Shown here in pieces: positions 28,001 to 38,999 of a DNA stretch of 64,000 nt (positions are counted from its first letter, which is position 1; every line of letters begins with the position of its first letter). A program made the translations under genes and the position numbers. Source of the DNA: Mercenaria mercenaria (Eukaryota > Mollusca > Bivalvia > Venerida > Veneridae); NCBI RefSeq assembly GCF_021730395.1, contig NC_069366.1, positions 67,647,001-67,711,000 on the forward strand, read 5' to 3'. A model generated the notes under the pieces. The model searched no databases. It was not told the origin of the DNA and was given only the letters and a program-made list of their open reading frames with translations.

Positions 28001-31000
28001 TAAACTTTGAATTCCAGAAAATGACTGCCTATAGGGGCCCCACTTCCGGACAGTCAAACGCCTTTAAAAACTCACCATTTTCAAAGAACTGTTACAGATG
28101 TTCGTTTTGATGCATTTGCAATAGCGTGCGAGTGGTGAAATTTCACATAACAAGGTGGAACATATTTTTCAGCAATTGTTTATCTTTATTTCTTTACAAA
28201 TGGCATTCATTTTCAAAGGGAGACAACTTTTTCTCGACGATTACTTAAAATAATCGAAAAAAAGTTGTCTCCCTTTGAAAATGAATGCTCATTTGTACTT
28301 AAAATAATTGACAAAAGTTGTCAAACAACTCTTTCTTTCTATGATTTGATGTTGTTTGATTTTTTTCTCAATGCCTACTTCGAAACCTTAACGAACAGCA
28401 GTATTTCGTTCTTTTTGGAAGGTACGATGTTTAACAGCAACCCTAATCAAACTTCCAAATTAGATTTTTAGTTCAGTTAAAATTAGTATGAACTTGTAAA
28501 TACTGTAATCAAATTTGGATCATATATATTAAAGGTACTTGGGAATTTTTTTGAGATTTTTGTTTTATAGATACTAAATACATTTTGTGTATTATATATA
28601 ACGTTTTCAGGATGTGTTCCTCGACTCCCTAATCAAAGTAGCGCTGGATGTTTACGTCATAACGCAGTTAAATGGTAATGATATCTATTTGCAGCCCGAT
28701 TTATGTCATCTTTTTTTTTTAAAAAAATAACACACACTTTTTTGTAAGTACATGTATTAAGAGTTATTAATTCTAGCCGGGAGACGGGAAAGTTCATCAT
28801 CTATGTAGTATTTTTATTAAAACGTGCATCCATTTTGTAAAGTCAAAATATTCCTTAAAGTGGATATCATGTATTAAAATATTTGATGTAAAATAGAAAT
28901 AGAAGAAATTTACCGTATTTTATCGCAATTTTACAAAAACAACTTTAAATATATTGAAGGATTTAATTCAATTCATACAATGGTATATTTTGCCTGTCTT
29001 TCTTTTTAGCTCATCTGATTTTTTGAAAAAAAAAATGATGAGTTATTGTCATCACTTGATCGGTGTCGGCGTCGGCGTCGGCGTAGGCGTTGCCTGGTTA
29101 AGTTTTATGTTTAGGTCAGCTTTTCTCCTAAACTATCAAAGTTATTGCTTTGAAACTTGGAACACTTGTTCACCATCAATAGCTGACCCTGTACAGCAAG
29201 AAACATAGCTCCATCCTGCTTTTTGCAAGAATTATGGCCCCTTTTGGACTTAGAAAATATCAGATTTCTTGGTTAAGTTTTATGTTTAGGTCAGTTTTTC
29301 TCCAAAACTATTCAAGCTATTGCTTTGAAACTTGCAACACTTGTTCACCGCCATAAGCTGACCCTGTATATCAAGATTATTGCCCCTTTTGGACTTAGAA
29401 AATCAGATTTCTTGGTTAAGTTTTATGTTTAGGTCAGCTTTTCTCATAAACTATCAAAGCTATTTAAAACTTGCAACACTTGTTCACCATCAATAGCTGA
29501 CCCTGTACAGCAAGAAACATAGCTCTGTCCTATTTTTTGCAAGAATTATGGCCCCTTTTGGACTTAGAAAATATCAGATTTATTGGTTAAGTTTTATGTT
29601 TAGGTCAGCTTTTCTCCTAAACTATCAAAGTTATTGCTTTGAAACTTGCAACAGTTGTTCACCATCACAAGCTGACTCTGTACATCAAGAGACATAACTC
29701 CATCCTGCTTTTTGGAATAATTATGGCCTTTTTTGGACTTAGAAAATCATGGGTAGGACAATTTTTCTATTATACAAAAAAAAATCAGATGAGCGTCAGC
29801 ACCCGCAAGGCGGTGCTCTTGTTTAATTTTTGGTATTAGCCACTCAAACTGGCCAATATTTCCATACTTTTGCCTGCCCTTTTAAAAACAGTCGGATATG
29901 TGCGTGTTTTATTGTGTCTTCTTCAAAACATACATATCCTCCTCAAAATAACAAAGTAAATCTAAATGCGTGCGAATCTTTTACTGTGAGATATATATAC
30001 TAGTAGGTAAAACTTTCATCAAAAGCAATACATAACTAAATATATTTAGTAAAATGCATAATTATATTGCAGCTGTAAAGATTTTCAAACATCACTGAAT
30101 TTGTAAAATACTTAGTGACCTTGTGAATTCATTTTAAAAGAGATTGAGAAAATATGTTTTCTCTCCAAAAAGTAAAGAAATAATAATAACGAGTGTGTTT
30201 TTGGAGTTCAGAGTTTGTGCGTGTTTGTTTTGACTTTATTATTTATTGTAACCATTAATTAATATGGTAAAAGCCGTTCTTTATTTGTGTACTATATATG
30301 TGTTTGATTTCAGTCTGTATATAAATCTTTATACATTATTTTATTAATTAAAGCGGAATTATTTCATTAATTGCAGATCTTGGAAAGAAAGGATTTCCAC
30401 TTCCGGTTTCAGATAAAATTAATTTTGAGAATACCAAAATCTCTTTTGCAAAGGTAATTAGATTCTATTCATTTTAGTAACAGAACAGCTTCTTTTTCCT
30501 GACCCCAAGTGTCTGTGACAAAAAGTAAATAACAAAGTCTGAAAGTGATGTATTTATAGGTTATTAGATTTGTATCGTGAAATATGCACGAGTTCTGCAG
30601 CGGAAATATTGCGCGACTTTAGGAGCGTAATATTATTCCACGAAAGAACGAGTGCATATTTTCGATGCAAATCTAATAATCTTTTTATTACATATACACA
30701 TATTACACGTAAAGTTATAATATATGTGATATAAATTTGTTATTTAGCCTGAGTAAAACTGAAAATTTTGTCGCTGAAGAACTTCTAAACGCGACGACAC
30801 GCATGAAGCTGACGTCACAAATGACGTCACACATCCGATATGAAATATGAACGTCAACATGGAAAAATATTGACGTTTCAGGTTCCACTGTAACTTAACG
30901 GAGTTTATAATTTGGTATGTAATGATAAAGTTATTCATAACGTCGATCGGGGTATTATCGGACAAAATTCGTAAAAATAAAGTCTCACACGACTTACCAT

Positions 31001-34000
31001 AAACAAGACTCAGAAATCCTCTCTCACTTTACAAGTAGATCTACATGTAAAGCCTACTTTCCTTTTCTCAAAAATAGATTGGTTGGTATTACGTCATATG
31101 ACTTGTTACGTATACATTCAATTTGAGGTGTTCAAAGTGGGTATTATCGGTCATGCCGGGGTATTACCGGACACGTATTTATGACACTAGCCATACACCA
31201 TCAGTTTGATTTTGGCATATTCAATAGGAAATATTTTGTTGAGTAATGCATTTCTCAATCCAAATGCATGAAATATAGATCTACACTACACTCTTTTCAA
31301 TTTTAGCTAATCACTGTAATAGTATGCATAGGCGTAGCAAGGATTTTCTGGAAGGGGGTGCGAATACGAGACGAATAGGGGTAGGTGCAGGAGGGGGTTT
31401 CTTTCTGGTCTGTGTCTCCACCAACCCCTTCAGCAATTATAATTAAAGTTTTGCGAGCAACAAGCAGAAAATCTGGGCTGTTGTAAAATTTATTATTAAT
31501 GCGGTTAATGTAGTCTCCCAATTTTTTTTTAAACAAGTGTCCGAAAATACCCCTTGACTGGCCTCCATGGAGAGCAAAGCGTCTCTGTCATACAAAGTAC
31601 ATTTGTACCTTGCAATGTTTGTTTATCAAACCGACTGTACACACTGGTGCCAAATCACCACTTAAGCACATCATTGTACATGTTTTTAAAGAAATATTCC
31701 AACAAATGTTATATCGGAATGTTAATATTTGTAACAGGAAGTGGATTTATTCTGCATACTGTAGGTGAATATTTTTGTTTGCATTTTTGTTACCTTTTAT
31801 CGATTATGTTGTTTCTGTAGTCGTCTGAAATCAGGCGGCAAAAACTTTAAAAAAAAACAACATGTGAACGGTGTAATAATGCATTTTTATGATTATGTCT
31901 TTTAAAATAACCGATATTCATTGGTTTGTCCGATAATACCCCCATGTCCGATAATACCCCGATCGACGTTATTCACAACATGTATTAATTAAAGTTTTTT
32001 TCCCACGATCATGATATAGATTTCTATTTAAGAAATAATATATCCCAAATAGTAATTTGTCGTTGAATTTAATTAAGATGAGATGGAATTATATCACGAG
32101 GACGTAGCAATGATCACTGTTTGCGATATATTATCTTAATTCGTAACGCATCATCAAGGATTATTATCCTAAACCTTGAAATCAACCAACAAATATTTGC
32201 CTGTTTTGTGTAGGTGTCTTTTCCCGCGTATCGCTATGCGTACGTCGCACGCTATTTTGCACAAATGCGTAACGTTATTTTGACGTCAGATTGATTTACA
32301 GTTATTGCTTTGAACACATTGTTATTGTTATTTATCTTTTTTTTTTTTTGTTATTTATGTTTTTTATCATTAATTATTACCGCCCGTTTCTTCAAATTAA
32401 ATATATATGCATTTTAAACTGCAATTAATTTTATCATGTTGTACCGTGTTGATCGCAAACATAAATATCAACTTCCGGACGTTAACAAGCCTAGCATCAA
32501 CAGTGATCAGGATGATTATAACCGACAAAGAGGCAGTGCTGTCGCACGAAAATATTTAAAAAAAAAATAGTTTCATTAAACCGTAAAGCAGTTAATTTTA
32601 GAACTTTTTATGCATTTAAGAATATAACAGGTCCTGTGGATTTAAAACTTTTTTCATGCTAAATTCAGTTTTGTACTCTGACTTTTGTTTAAAACAACAC
32701 CAATTCTAACACGACCAACAAATAACCCTACAAATAGAAGAAAATCAGGCAACGGTTATTTTGCGATAATCCTGTGCGTGCAGTGACGTCATCCGATCCA
32801 GGTGCGTAGCACGGTCGTTAAACGTAGTTACCTTTTTTTCTAACACTAGTACTGTTAATACTAGTATGTCTTGTTAGAATCGAAATAACAAATTCGCAAG
32901 TGTGATTTATCATACTAGGATAACCCGATTTTTTCTTTCTTATGCGAAACAATATATCACTCAGTATGAACTGTGCCATAAGAAAACCAGCATAGTGCGT
33001 TTGCGACCAGCATGGATCCAGACCAGCCTGCACCTCCGCTCAGTCTGGTCGGAATCCATAATCTTCGCTTTCAAAGCCTATTGGAATTAGAGAAACTGTT
33101 AGCGAACAGAATGGATCCTGATGCGCAGGCTGGTCTAGATTCATGCTGGTTGCAACCGCACTATGTTTGTTTTTCTCTTGGCGCGGCTCATATATTCTTA
33201 TGCATAAGAAATCAAAAGACGTGTTATCTTACGTTAAACAACGATTGGGAAGTTATTATTTCATAAAGAAATTATCTAGGCCCTATAACCAGTTCTCAAC
33301 CAGCTTAAGTACCGTTTAAATAACACCTTTTTTATCACATCATGTGCGACACTACAAATGAAAAATGTTTCGTGCACAAAATGAAATAAAATGTTAAAAA
33401 AAGGTTAAATAATCTCACTTACATAGATCTATAGACATTGTGTGCACTATCATAAAAATAAATAAATAAATAACGGCGTTATCGATTAAATTTTGTTTAT
33501 TGTCTTTATTAAAGACCGCGTATTATAAGCAGGAGAAAAACATAGTTCGGTATCTAAGTTTGATGATTTCTTTATATCTATTCAAAATACATGTAAAGCA
33601 TCAAAATGTCAAATCAGCTTTTTATATTTTATATTTGTGCGGAAAACCTTGAAACTTCACATCCGATACTAGTCACAGTTCTGCATCTGGCGTTCACGTT
33701 TCTGTTCAAGTGGCCGTTTTTTCTTTCTTTTGGCGGTACCACTCTCGCCTCTCCGCAATACTCAGACAAGGGTGGGTGGGGGATGTGGGGAGGGGGTATC
33801 ACACTTCATTTGTGTAAATATCAATAAGATAGAGTAATCATTGACAAAATTCATAACATTTGAATATCAACTACGTACAGACACTGACCAACATAATCTC
33901 TAGTAAGACAGACAGATAAACGTACATGCTGAAGGAACAAATCTTTCAGGCTGACTAAATGAATGATCGAGTAAATAATTACCAACTGGTCATGAATTCG

Positions 34001-36549
34001 TGCATACTTATCGGCTATTCGACTGCCAAAAGACACGCGGATGGATTGAATGGTCGATTGAATGCTGCGTTTCTTTATTTGTTATGTATATTCATTTATA
34101 CCTATTATTATTACCGCAGTAAATAATACACAATTTGCACATTTATTCGGGAAAAATAGAGCGAAAAAAAACGAAACACTAAAAATTGGACGGCTATAGT
34201 TAAAATTCGGACACTAAGCTACAGGTAACGTTACGCTCATTGTTGGCGTACATTAGCGTAACTGACGTTATCGTCGTTTTTAGCCGTTTAGACGTTACAG
34301 GGATTACTTGGGGTGGTTGGACTACAGTTTTCATAAATCATGTCGTTTCGATATTTAAGGAAATATTTGATATAGATGTACTATTTACTATTTATTCAAT
34401 ATAATTATTTATCAGACAGTGAATTATATTGCGGTGTTCAGATAATATTGTAATACATATACATTATTTAGTTTTCAAACGTAACGTCGACGTTACATTA
34501 ATTTCACGGCTGTGACATCTCGGCTAGATTTTGCAATTTTCATGTTTTAAATTGAATTCATATTCAACGTAAGACTTATGCATATCAATTTGCAGACAAG
34601 TGTATGTACTTTCATACTGTAGTCGCTGTTTTGTAAACAAATACATATTTCTTTAAATATTTCGGTACGTAACAACATGGTAATTTTATTTTTTGCATTT
34701 TTTGACACGTGTGACATCGCGGCTAGATTAAAGTATACATATATTAAACGCCATTATCAAAGTCAATATACGACAAAAACGTACTAATTCAAAAGTAGAA
34801 TTTATGTACTTTTTGTCAAAATAAATATTATAGAAAGCATACAATAGTTAAAGAAAATACAGAAATTTTAACAAATCCTGTCGAGGGAAGACATTAAATC
34901 TTACGTTTTAAGTTGGATCTGTCTTTTGCTTCCTGTTTGTTACAGGAAGTATTGAACAGCAAATGACTGCAATGACGTCAAATATAGTTAACGTCACGTC
35001 ACCGAGTCTTCTTATTTGACGGAAAAAAATAATTTTATGAATTTACCAAGCCGTTAAATAATGCGCATTGGTGAATTCTGTTACATCTTACATGACGTTT
35101 TAGTGTTGTTTTCTATGATTCTATGTCGAATTAAATTTTTACTAATTGTTAAACGTAAATGCGATCATATTTACTAATAGGGAGATTGTTTTGCCTTTCT
35201 TGTGATATAAGAAGATAGACAACCGTATTTCTAAAACGAATTTCATGAAACATTGAAGTGAACGAAACTGAAAAATTTCCGATGTTCGCCAACAACGCAA
35301 GCAACGTCTGTACGAACTTTTTCGAATTTTATATTATCAAACGAAATATACAACAATGGAATGATATATAAAGATAAGTATGTCAAAACATACACTAATC
35401 TAGGTTATATGCTTATGAAAGAAATTTGATATACAATTTAGCTGCTTCAGGTCCTTTTTGATACAGTTTCTAGTTTTTCACTCCGTTATAGACCTATTTC
35501 CAAAAAGACATTTATGAATATGCTTTAAGAAAGCGAAAAAGAAAAAGGGTGATGATAAGTTTTCTGTGGAATACAAGTCAACTGAAGATAAGTACCCTCA
35601 TATTGCCGCATTTCAGAAAGCGATCCGCAGAATAAACACCGTACTTTCGTTTTTGGGGTAATAAAAAATAAAAAAGAAAATAAATGCAATAATGAAAGGT
35701 ATCCTCTTTTTTGTTCCCGGGATTACGCGCAAATGCGCTAAAATGAAAAAAAAAAAACAAAAAAACTCCATTTATTAGAGATCTTTACGACTACGCTACA
35801 CTGCGGAAGCATATTTTTGACCGAATTACTGCTGTATAACATAAAAAAAACAACAACAGCAAAATGACCTACGCGAGGGAGCAGTTATTGTGTGACTATG
35901 TGAGTGAGGGACTGCGGACGAAGCAGACTTCTTTTCATTTGAAATTTATCAATTAAGACACCATGACTGTGCCTAATGATTTTTATTCTTTTTGTGAGCT
36001 CATTAGAACATAAAAGTATATTTTCCCCTCTTTGATTTACTATATTAGGAAAGTATCCAAGAGTGACTGTTCTACTTTTGAAAGCTGTATAATTATTATG
36101 ATACATACATGCATATGCGTATATGATATGATAGAATCATGTAAATTCGACTCCGAGCAAAAATGCAAAATTGTCCTAACTAAGTGTAGATAAAAAGTAT
36201 TACTTTTATTTATTTAAACTTCGTAAGCTAACTAATCGCCTTAATTTTATCACGGTATCTTTTCATCGAATGTAATGCATTCATATAGATCTGTAACATT
36301 GGTTTTTATGAAAAACGGAACATTTGATTAGTTCATAGATGGTAGGTCTGTATGAATATGTAATATTAATTCGTTGAGAAAGTAATTTAAAAATACTTCC
36401 ATTTTCGTGGCACATCAAATAAAATGACGCTTGCCATGCAATTTTCTCTTTCTTTATAGGTCCAGTACAATTTTCTTACAGAACACTTTTTTTTTTTGGG
36501 ACTGGACCTTAGATTTAAATGTAAAAGTGATTTGTTCAAATTATCATAA
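16032..36549 (+). CDS. BPI/LBP-family protein, 15 exons, probable pseudogene or null allele
   Basis: Exons: 16032-16140, 17960-18059, 19427-19549, 19835-19914, 20431-20584, 21777-21840, 22459-22550, 24190-24369, 24817-24891, 25415-25585, 26981-27048, 27658-27700, 28611-28674, 30377-30453, 36460-36549. The total is about 1,490 nt (496 codons), close to the family's usual length. Exon 1 encodes a signal peptide ending VYA and then NPGFKARITNKGL, the hallmark start of mature BPI/LBP. Both barrels are recognisable, with a proline-rich linker in exon 8 (SPLIPPPMP) and the KKGFPLPV motif in exon 14. Cysteines in exons 5 and 6, 39 residues apart, match the conserved BPI disulfide. Known relatives bind lipopolysaccharide and kill Gram-negative bacteria. 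Two defects are visible. Codon 57 in exon 2 is TAG (18019-18021). Exon 5 reaches a TAA (20573-20575) because its length is one base off the frame that joins exon 6. The exon 2 donor (AA|GTGTGC) is weak. All other junctions agree in phase. Confidence 0.8.
17205..17745. repeat. Long foldback element with TGACGTCA motifs (BPI intron 1)
   Basis: Bases 17205-17385 and about 17565-17745 are diverged reverse complements. Each arm carries TGACGTCA-type palindromes next to CATATCGG-like sequence, and the ends read TTATTTAGCCTGAG and its complement. One arm recurs at 30735-30930 in the last BPI intron. This is a non-coding foldback DNA element. Confidence 0.65.
17790..17925. repeat. Palindromic MITE-like segment
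   Basis: ATTAGATTTGCATCGAGAAA and a GCGCAATATTTCCGC block surround a central AAAGTCGCGC. The halves pair as an imperfect palindrome with TTAG/CTAA-rich ends. The same segment, in reverse order, lies at 30555-30680, next to the TGACGTCA arm there. The two parts therefore travel together as one family. Confidence 0.6.
18686..19405 (+). mobile_element. Tandem-array element (HINE-like) ending beside BPI exon 3
   Basis: It opens with TATGCCCCTTCAAAGTAG and a CGTC tetranucleotide run. Units of about 120 bp containing GTAGGTCAAAGGTCAA repeat through the interior. It closes with GGGGGGGGCAT, a stem-loop (ATGTTT, TAC, AAACAT at 19383-19397) and CTTTTGTAT. ATGCCCC at the left and GGGGCAT at the right form the subterminal inverted repeat. 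Its right end is about 22 bp from the exon 3 acceptor (19426/19427). Confidence 0.6.
20797..21707 (+). mobile_element. Tandem-array element, diverged (BPI intron 5)
   Basis: It starts GTGCCCCTCCTATGG and then has a CGTCTGTCTGTC stretch. Three to four diverged units follow, containing GTTGAACACCTGGTGTTTCG, GGGATTTCACTC and AAAATATGCA. The same unit occurs once in the element at 47769-48050, which gives the family relation. The right end is unclear. A polycytidine tract (about 21590-21606) and a CT-rich segment interrupt it. Confidence 0.5.
22025..22192 (+). repeat. Minisatellite, about 20-bp unit (BPI intron 6)
   Basis: The unit TATAGTACATAGACTGCC repeats about seven times with variant copies. 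Confidence 0.85.
22654..24022 (+). mobile_element. Tandem-array element (HINE-like) in BPI intron 7
   Basis: It opens ACCAGGTTTTCAACGAAAAC, followed by a GGCGGCGGC-rich stretch. Units of about 130 bp beginning near TTTCCGGTCAATAACTT and ending GGTCAAGGTCAAGGTCACTG repeat about three times. A second, about 206-bp unit starting ACTTCCCTTTGTTG is duplicated at 23466 and 23672. It closes with GAAAACCTGGTTT, a GGCA/TGCC hairpin (24000-24014) and TTTCTTGTAT. The left AGGTTTTC and right GAAAACCT form the subterminal inverted repeat. A second CTCTTGTTTATT end-like motif near 23960 suggests nesting. Confidence 0.6.
23182..23214 (+). repeat. Interstitial telomere-like TTAGGG tract
   Basis: About five TTAGGG-type hexamers in two short runs, split by GCTTAGGG, lie inside the tandem-array element. 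TTAGGG is the usual mollusc telomere repeat. Confidence 0.7.
26821..26943 (+). repeat. Two-copy tandem duplication before BPI exon 11
   Basis: Two units of about 62 bp share GTAGGxTATAGCA, GTxTTTTTCTTTCT and TCTGGxACCAGTG. The second ends about 38 bp before the exon 11 acceptor and adds pyrimidine-rich sequence there. Confidence 0.7.
27205..27535 (+). mobile_element. Degraded SINE (same family as 45828), BPI intron 11
   Basis: CGGGCGAGCGTATGTT, then GTGACGATTT, TGTATCTGAAATCA, TCTGATTCATGTGG and GCAGTTACT, follow the same order as the copy at 45828. The tail GCATTAAACCCAAAAACA is at 27510-27530. The tRNA head is truncated and the body is interrupted by unrelated sequence between about 27360 and 27490. 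Confidence 0.65.
27711..27779 (+). repeat. 29-bp tandem repeat
   Basis: The unit starting TACATTCCATGTCAGTTCAT is present about 2.4 times, 11 bp after the exon 12 donor. Confidence 0.85.
27865..28393. repeat. Inverted repeat with about 70-bp arms (BPI intron 12)
   Basis: Bases 27865-27935 and 28321-28393 are reverse complements with few differences. The outer end reads GGTTTCGAAGTAGGCATTGA, and TCAAACAACA lies inside. The arms enclose dispersed repeat copy B and a near-perfect palindrome at about 28208-28290 built on AAAGGGAGACAACTTTTT. The structure is typical of a composite foldback element. Confidence 0.7.
28034..28234 (+). repeat. Dispersed repeat, copy B (partner of 3652)
   Basis: It is colinear with 3652-3816 and has extra sequence in the AT-rich part. 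Both copies end at AAAGGGAGACAACTTTTT. Here that end is doubled into a palindrome. Confidence 0.6.
29007..29824 (+). mobile_element. Tandem-array element (HINE-like) in BPI intron 13
   Basis: It begins TAGCTCATCTGATTTTTT, with GTCGGC microsatellite after it. Four units of about 172 bp (one shortened) start GGTTAAGTTTTATGTTTAGG and end ATGGCCCCTTTTGGACTTAG. AAAAAAATCAGATGAGC (about 29778-29794) is the exact complement of the start. A stem-loop, AGCACC/GGTGCT (29798-29817), and CTTGTTTA finish the element. This is the clearest example of the shared architecture. Confidence 0.7.
30555..30939. repeat. Second copy of the TGACGTCA foldback family (BPI intron 14)
   Basis: The segment joins the palindromic block (30565-30680) to one foldback arm (30735-30930), in the arrangement also seen at 17205-17925. 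The TGACGTCA pair lies at 30809-30828. Its right part is interrupted by the hAT-like insertion starting at 30940. Confidence 0.65.
30940..31969. mobile_element. Non-autonomous hAT-like DNA transposon
   Basis: The 24-bp terminal inverted repeats are perfect. The left copy begins ACGTCGATCGGGGTATTATC and the right one ends with its complement at 31969. Flanking 8-bp direct repeats (TATTCATA at 30932-30939, TATTCACA at 31970-31977) differ at one base and match a hAT-type target duplication. Sub-copies of the GGGGTATTA motif lie inside near 31140-31175 and 31940. No transposase frame is present. It is inserted into the older foldback element. Confidence 0.75.
32968..33189. repeat. Foldback MITE, older copy (partner of 50470)
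   Basis: It matches 50470-50675 across both arms. ACCAGCATGGATCCAGACCA on the left pairs with a diverged complement on the right. The arms have drifted more than in the other copy. Confidence 0.7.
33770..33796 (+). other. Possible G-quadruplex motif
   Basis: Five G tracts of 3-5 bases are separated by 1-4 bases. The motif lies in BPI intron 14. A similar but looser run is at 49363-49383. Confidence 0.6.
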
Positions 36550-36594
36550 AAGAGACGTTCATACTTTAAGTTTACTTCTAGGCACAATGTTCAG

Positions 36595-36600
36595 AATAAA
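36595..36600 (+). promoter_or_regulatory. Polyadenylation signal for the BPI-like gene
   Basis: AATAAA lies 46 nt after the stop codon of exon 15. This supports 36460-36549 as the terminal exon despite the 6-kb intron before it. Confidence 0.6.
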
Positions 36601-38990
36601 TTATTTCGAAGATACTGAAAGTATGGAAGAAAGATAATAAAGATCTATAATATGCGTCACAAATTTGTAAAATGAACCAAATACTTTAAAGTTATTTAAT
36701 GGAAATCGAGCTAATAAAATTATCAAAAACGTTGCGTTTTTATGTACAGCAAAGTGAAATTATACGACGTTACGTTATGCAATCTAATATTTTACTGTAA
36801 ACGATGTAATTTTTTCACATAATGATGGTTCATGAAAGTTTTATACTAACAAGATTGGTTAGATATCTTTAGAAAGTTCATACAATGCACTTTTAGCCAT
36901 CTATAAAGATCAATGCCAACTTTCAATAATAACTCGCATAAAATGGGGAAACTCACTTTTGAAATGGACTTTTTGACGTAACATTTTCAGTATGTAATTT
37001 TTTAAAATATACCGTACTCGTTTAATACTTGTTAATGATTATTGATTTAAACATGTACATACTTGTTAATGTATGCATTTTATGATAGTATAAGTTTTGG
37101 TATTTATTCCGATAAATTATTACGGTATAATTGAATAAATACGCACCAGGATGACGAGCGTAACGCTTGTAGGAAAAGCCGTCAAGGTTTTGTTAAAGCG
37201 AATAAATACGGAAATGACGTGAAATAAACGCATTGAATGATGCGCGGCAAAATTCATTGTCGTCTGCTGGTTATTTTGTCCAGATATCTTTAAAATTGAC
37301 AGATTTATCGTCAAAAAACAGACTGCCGTACTAACATCTTGTTACGCGTAACGTAACATTTTTCGTCATTTTAGTTGATGATAATTCGATTTTTTATGTA
37401 TTTTACGATTTTAAATTCTCTAAAAATTAAACGGGGAAAATTGTAATTAAAAATTTTTAATCACTGCAGTAAAAACATACACGGACGTCAGTTACTCATA
37501 GTTTAAATAGCTGCATACACATCAACATGTATCTCGAAATCGCCTATGTGTAAAATAGCGTGCGACGTACCGACCCGAGTTATAATACGTCTTCCGAGGA
37601 TGCAGCAGACGACCTGTCGGGACTGCTGAAATTCAAGCCGTTTCATCTGGCATATGCAGCTGTTGATAAGGATATTGTGTAGTGATATACATTTGGTGTA
37701 TATCGTTAAAGAGGACCAAACATTTTTACAAATTCACGAAAAAATATCAAAGAAAGTTTTTAATTTCGAAATAAGTGACTGACATATATATAGAGTGTTA
37801 TTTATTGTATTATAATATTAAAAATCTACTGTTATTTATTGAAAGACCAACACAGATGAAACATTTACACGAATAAACTTAACAAAGAATCTGTCTTCAT
37901 GAGTAAAAAATAACATGACTTTGCATTTATAAAACATACAAATTTATCTTTTTCAATGTTTTTGGTCAACCTTCACCTAATTTAAATTTACTGACGAAAT
38001 ATTAGGTTCAACATCAACATTATGACAACATAATACTAAATACATAATTATAAACATTGTGCATCCTATGCAATTTTGAAGTTTGTTTTTGATATTAAGA
38101 GTGAATTTTTTAAAAGTTTATAATGATGCAACATAAGATTTTTTGCTGTAAGTTAGTGCAAAATAAACGTGAAAAACAATTTTTTCCAGACCATAGATGA
38201 GTGATAGCACACAAGTCTGTGTAATCTATCAAATGTCCAACATTTCTTTAAAAATTATATAACTCACAAGATTGCATTGTCGCATGTGTTATTGTTGTTT
38301 TGTAAATATTATTTGTATTTGCTGTAAATCACCCCTCAAACATTTAATCCTTCATCCATTGATATGTATTTCAAAACACTTCATTGCATACATAGGCTAA
38401 TAGCCACATTTACTTAAAATTATATCCTTTTTCTTTTACTTCAACATATTATATGAAATTCGTAAGTATCCAGCACGTCCATTATTCTAAAATACTTTCA
38501 CTTTATTAAACGATTTATACTCAAAAATTTTAACGTGAACAAGCAGTTTACATGTAACTCCAATATTATTTTTTCTATACATATTCCATTAATAAAATAA
38601 TTATTAAGCAATATAGATTTCCAACCTTAATTCTAAAAAGAATCAATTAAAACTATTGGTCTTTGACACAGGCCTAGCTCGCGACAATAACAAACATGTC
38701 ACACGCGATCTACTTTTCCACGATTTTGCGTGATCTGTCTATACACACTGACCGAGTTCTCGCTGACACAGTTTTGTTGCCCAAAATGTACACGTAGTCT
38801 CGCCTGTCAAATTCAGATGACACTTTCGTGTCAATTTCAGAAATGTTTCTTCCTAAACTTGTTTATAATAATATTTACAGTAATTGTGAGATATTCCTGT
38901 AAGGAAAATAAAAAGTGTTCAAAACTTGAATATGAATAAACCCCACTCAAAACTTAAACGATCGGATTCTTCCCTCTATGTTACCAACGT
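36601..38990. other. Sparse AT-rich region with one possible exon
   Basis: Mostly AT-rich DNA without repeats I recognise. On the plus strand, 37557-37681 stays open as a hydrophilic, acidic peptide (with SSEDAADDLSGLLKFKPFHL) ending at a TAG. It follows an AG but has a poor pyrimidine tract. It could be the terminal exon of an unseen gene. No homology was recognised. Confidence 0.25.
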
Positions 38991-38999
38991 ATGACTTTA

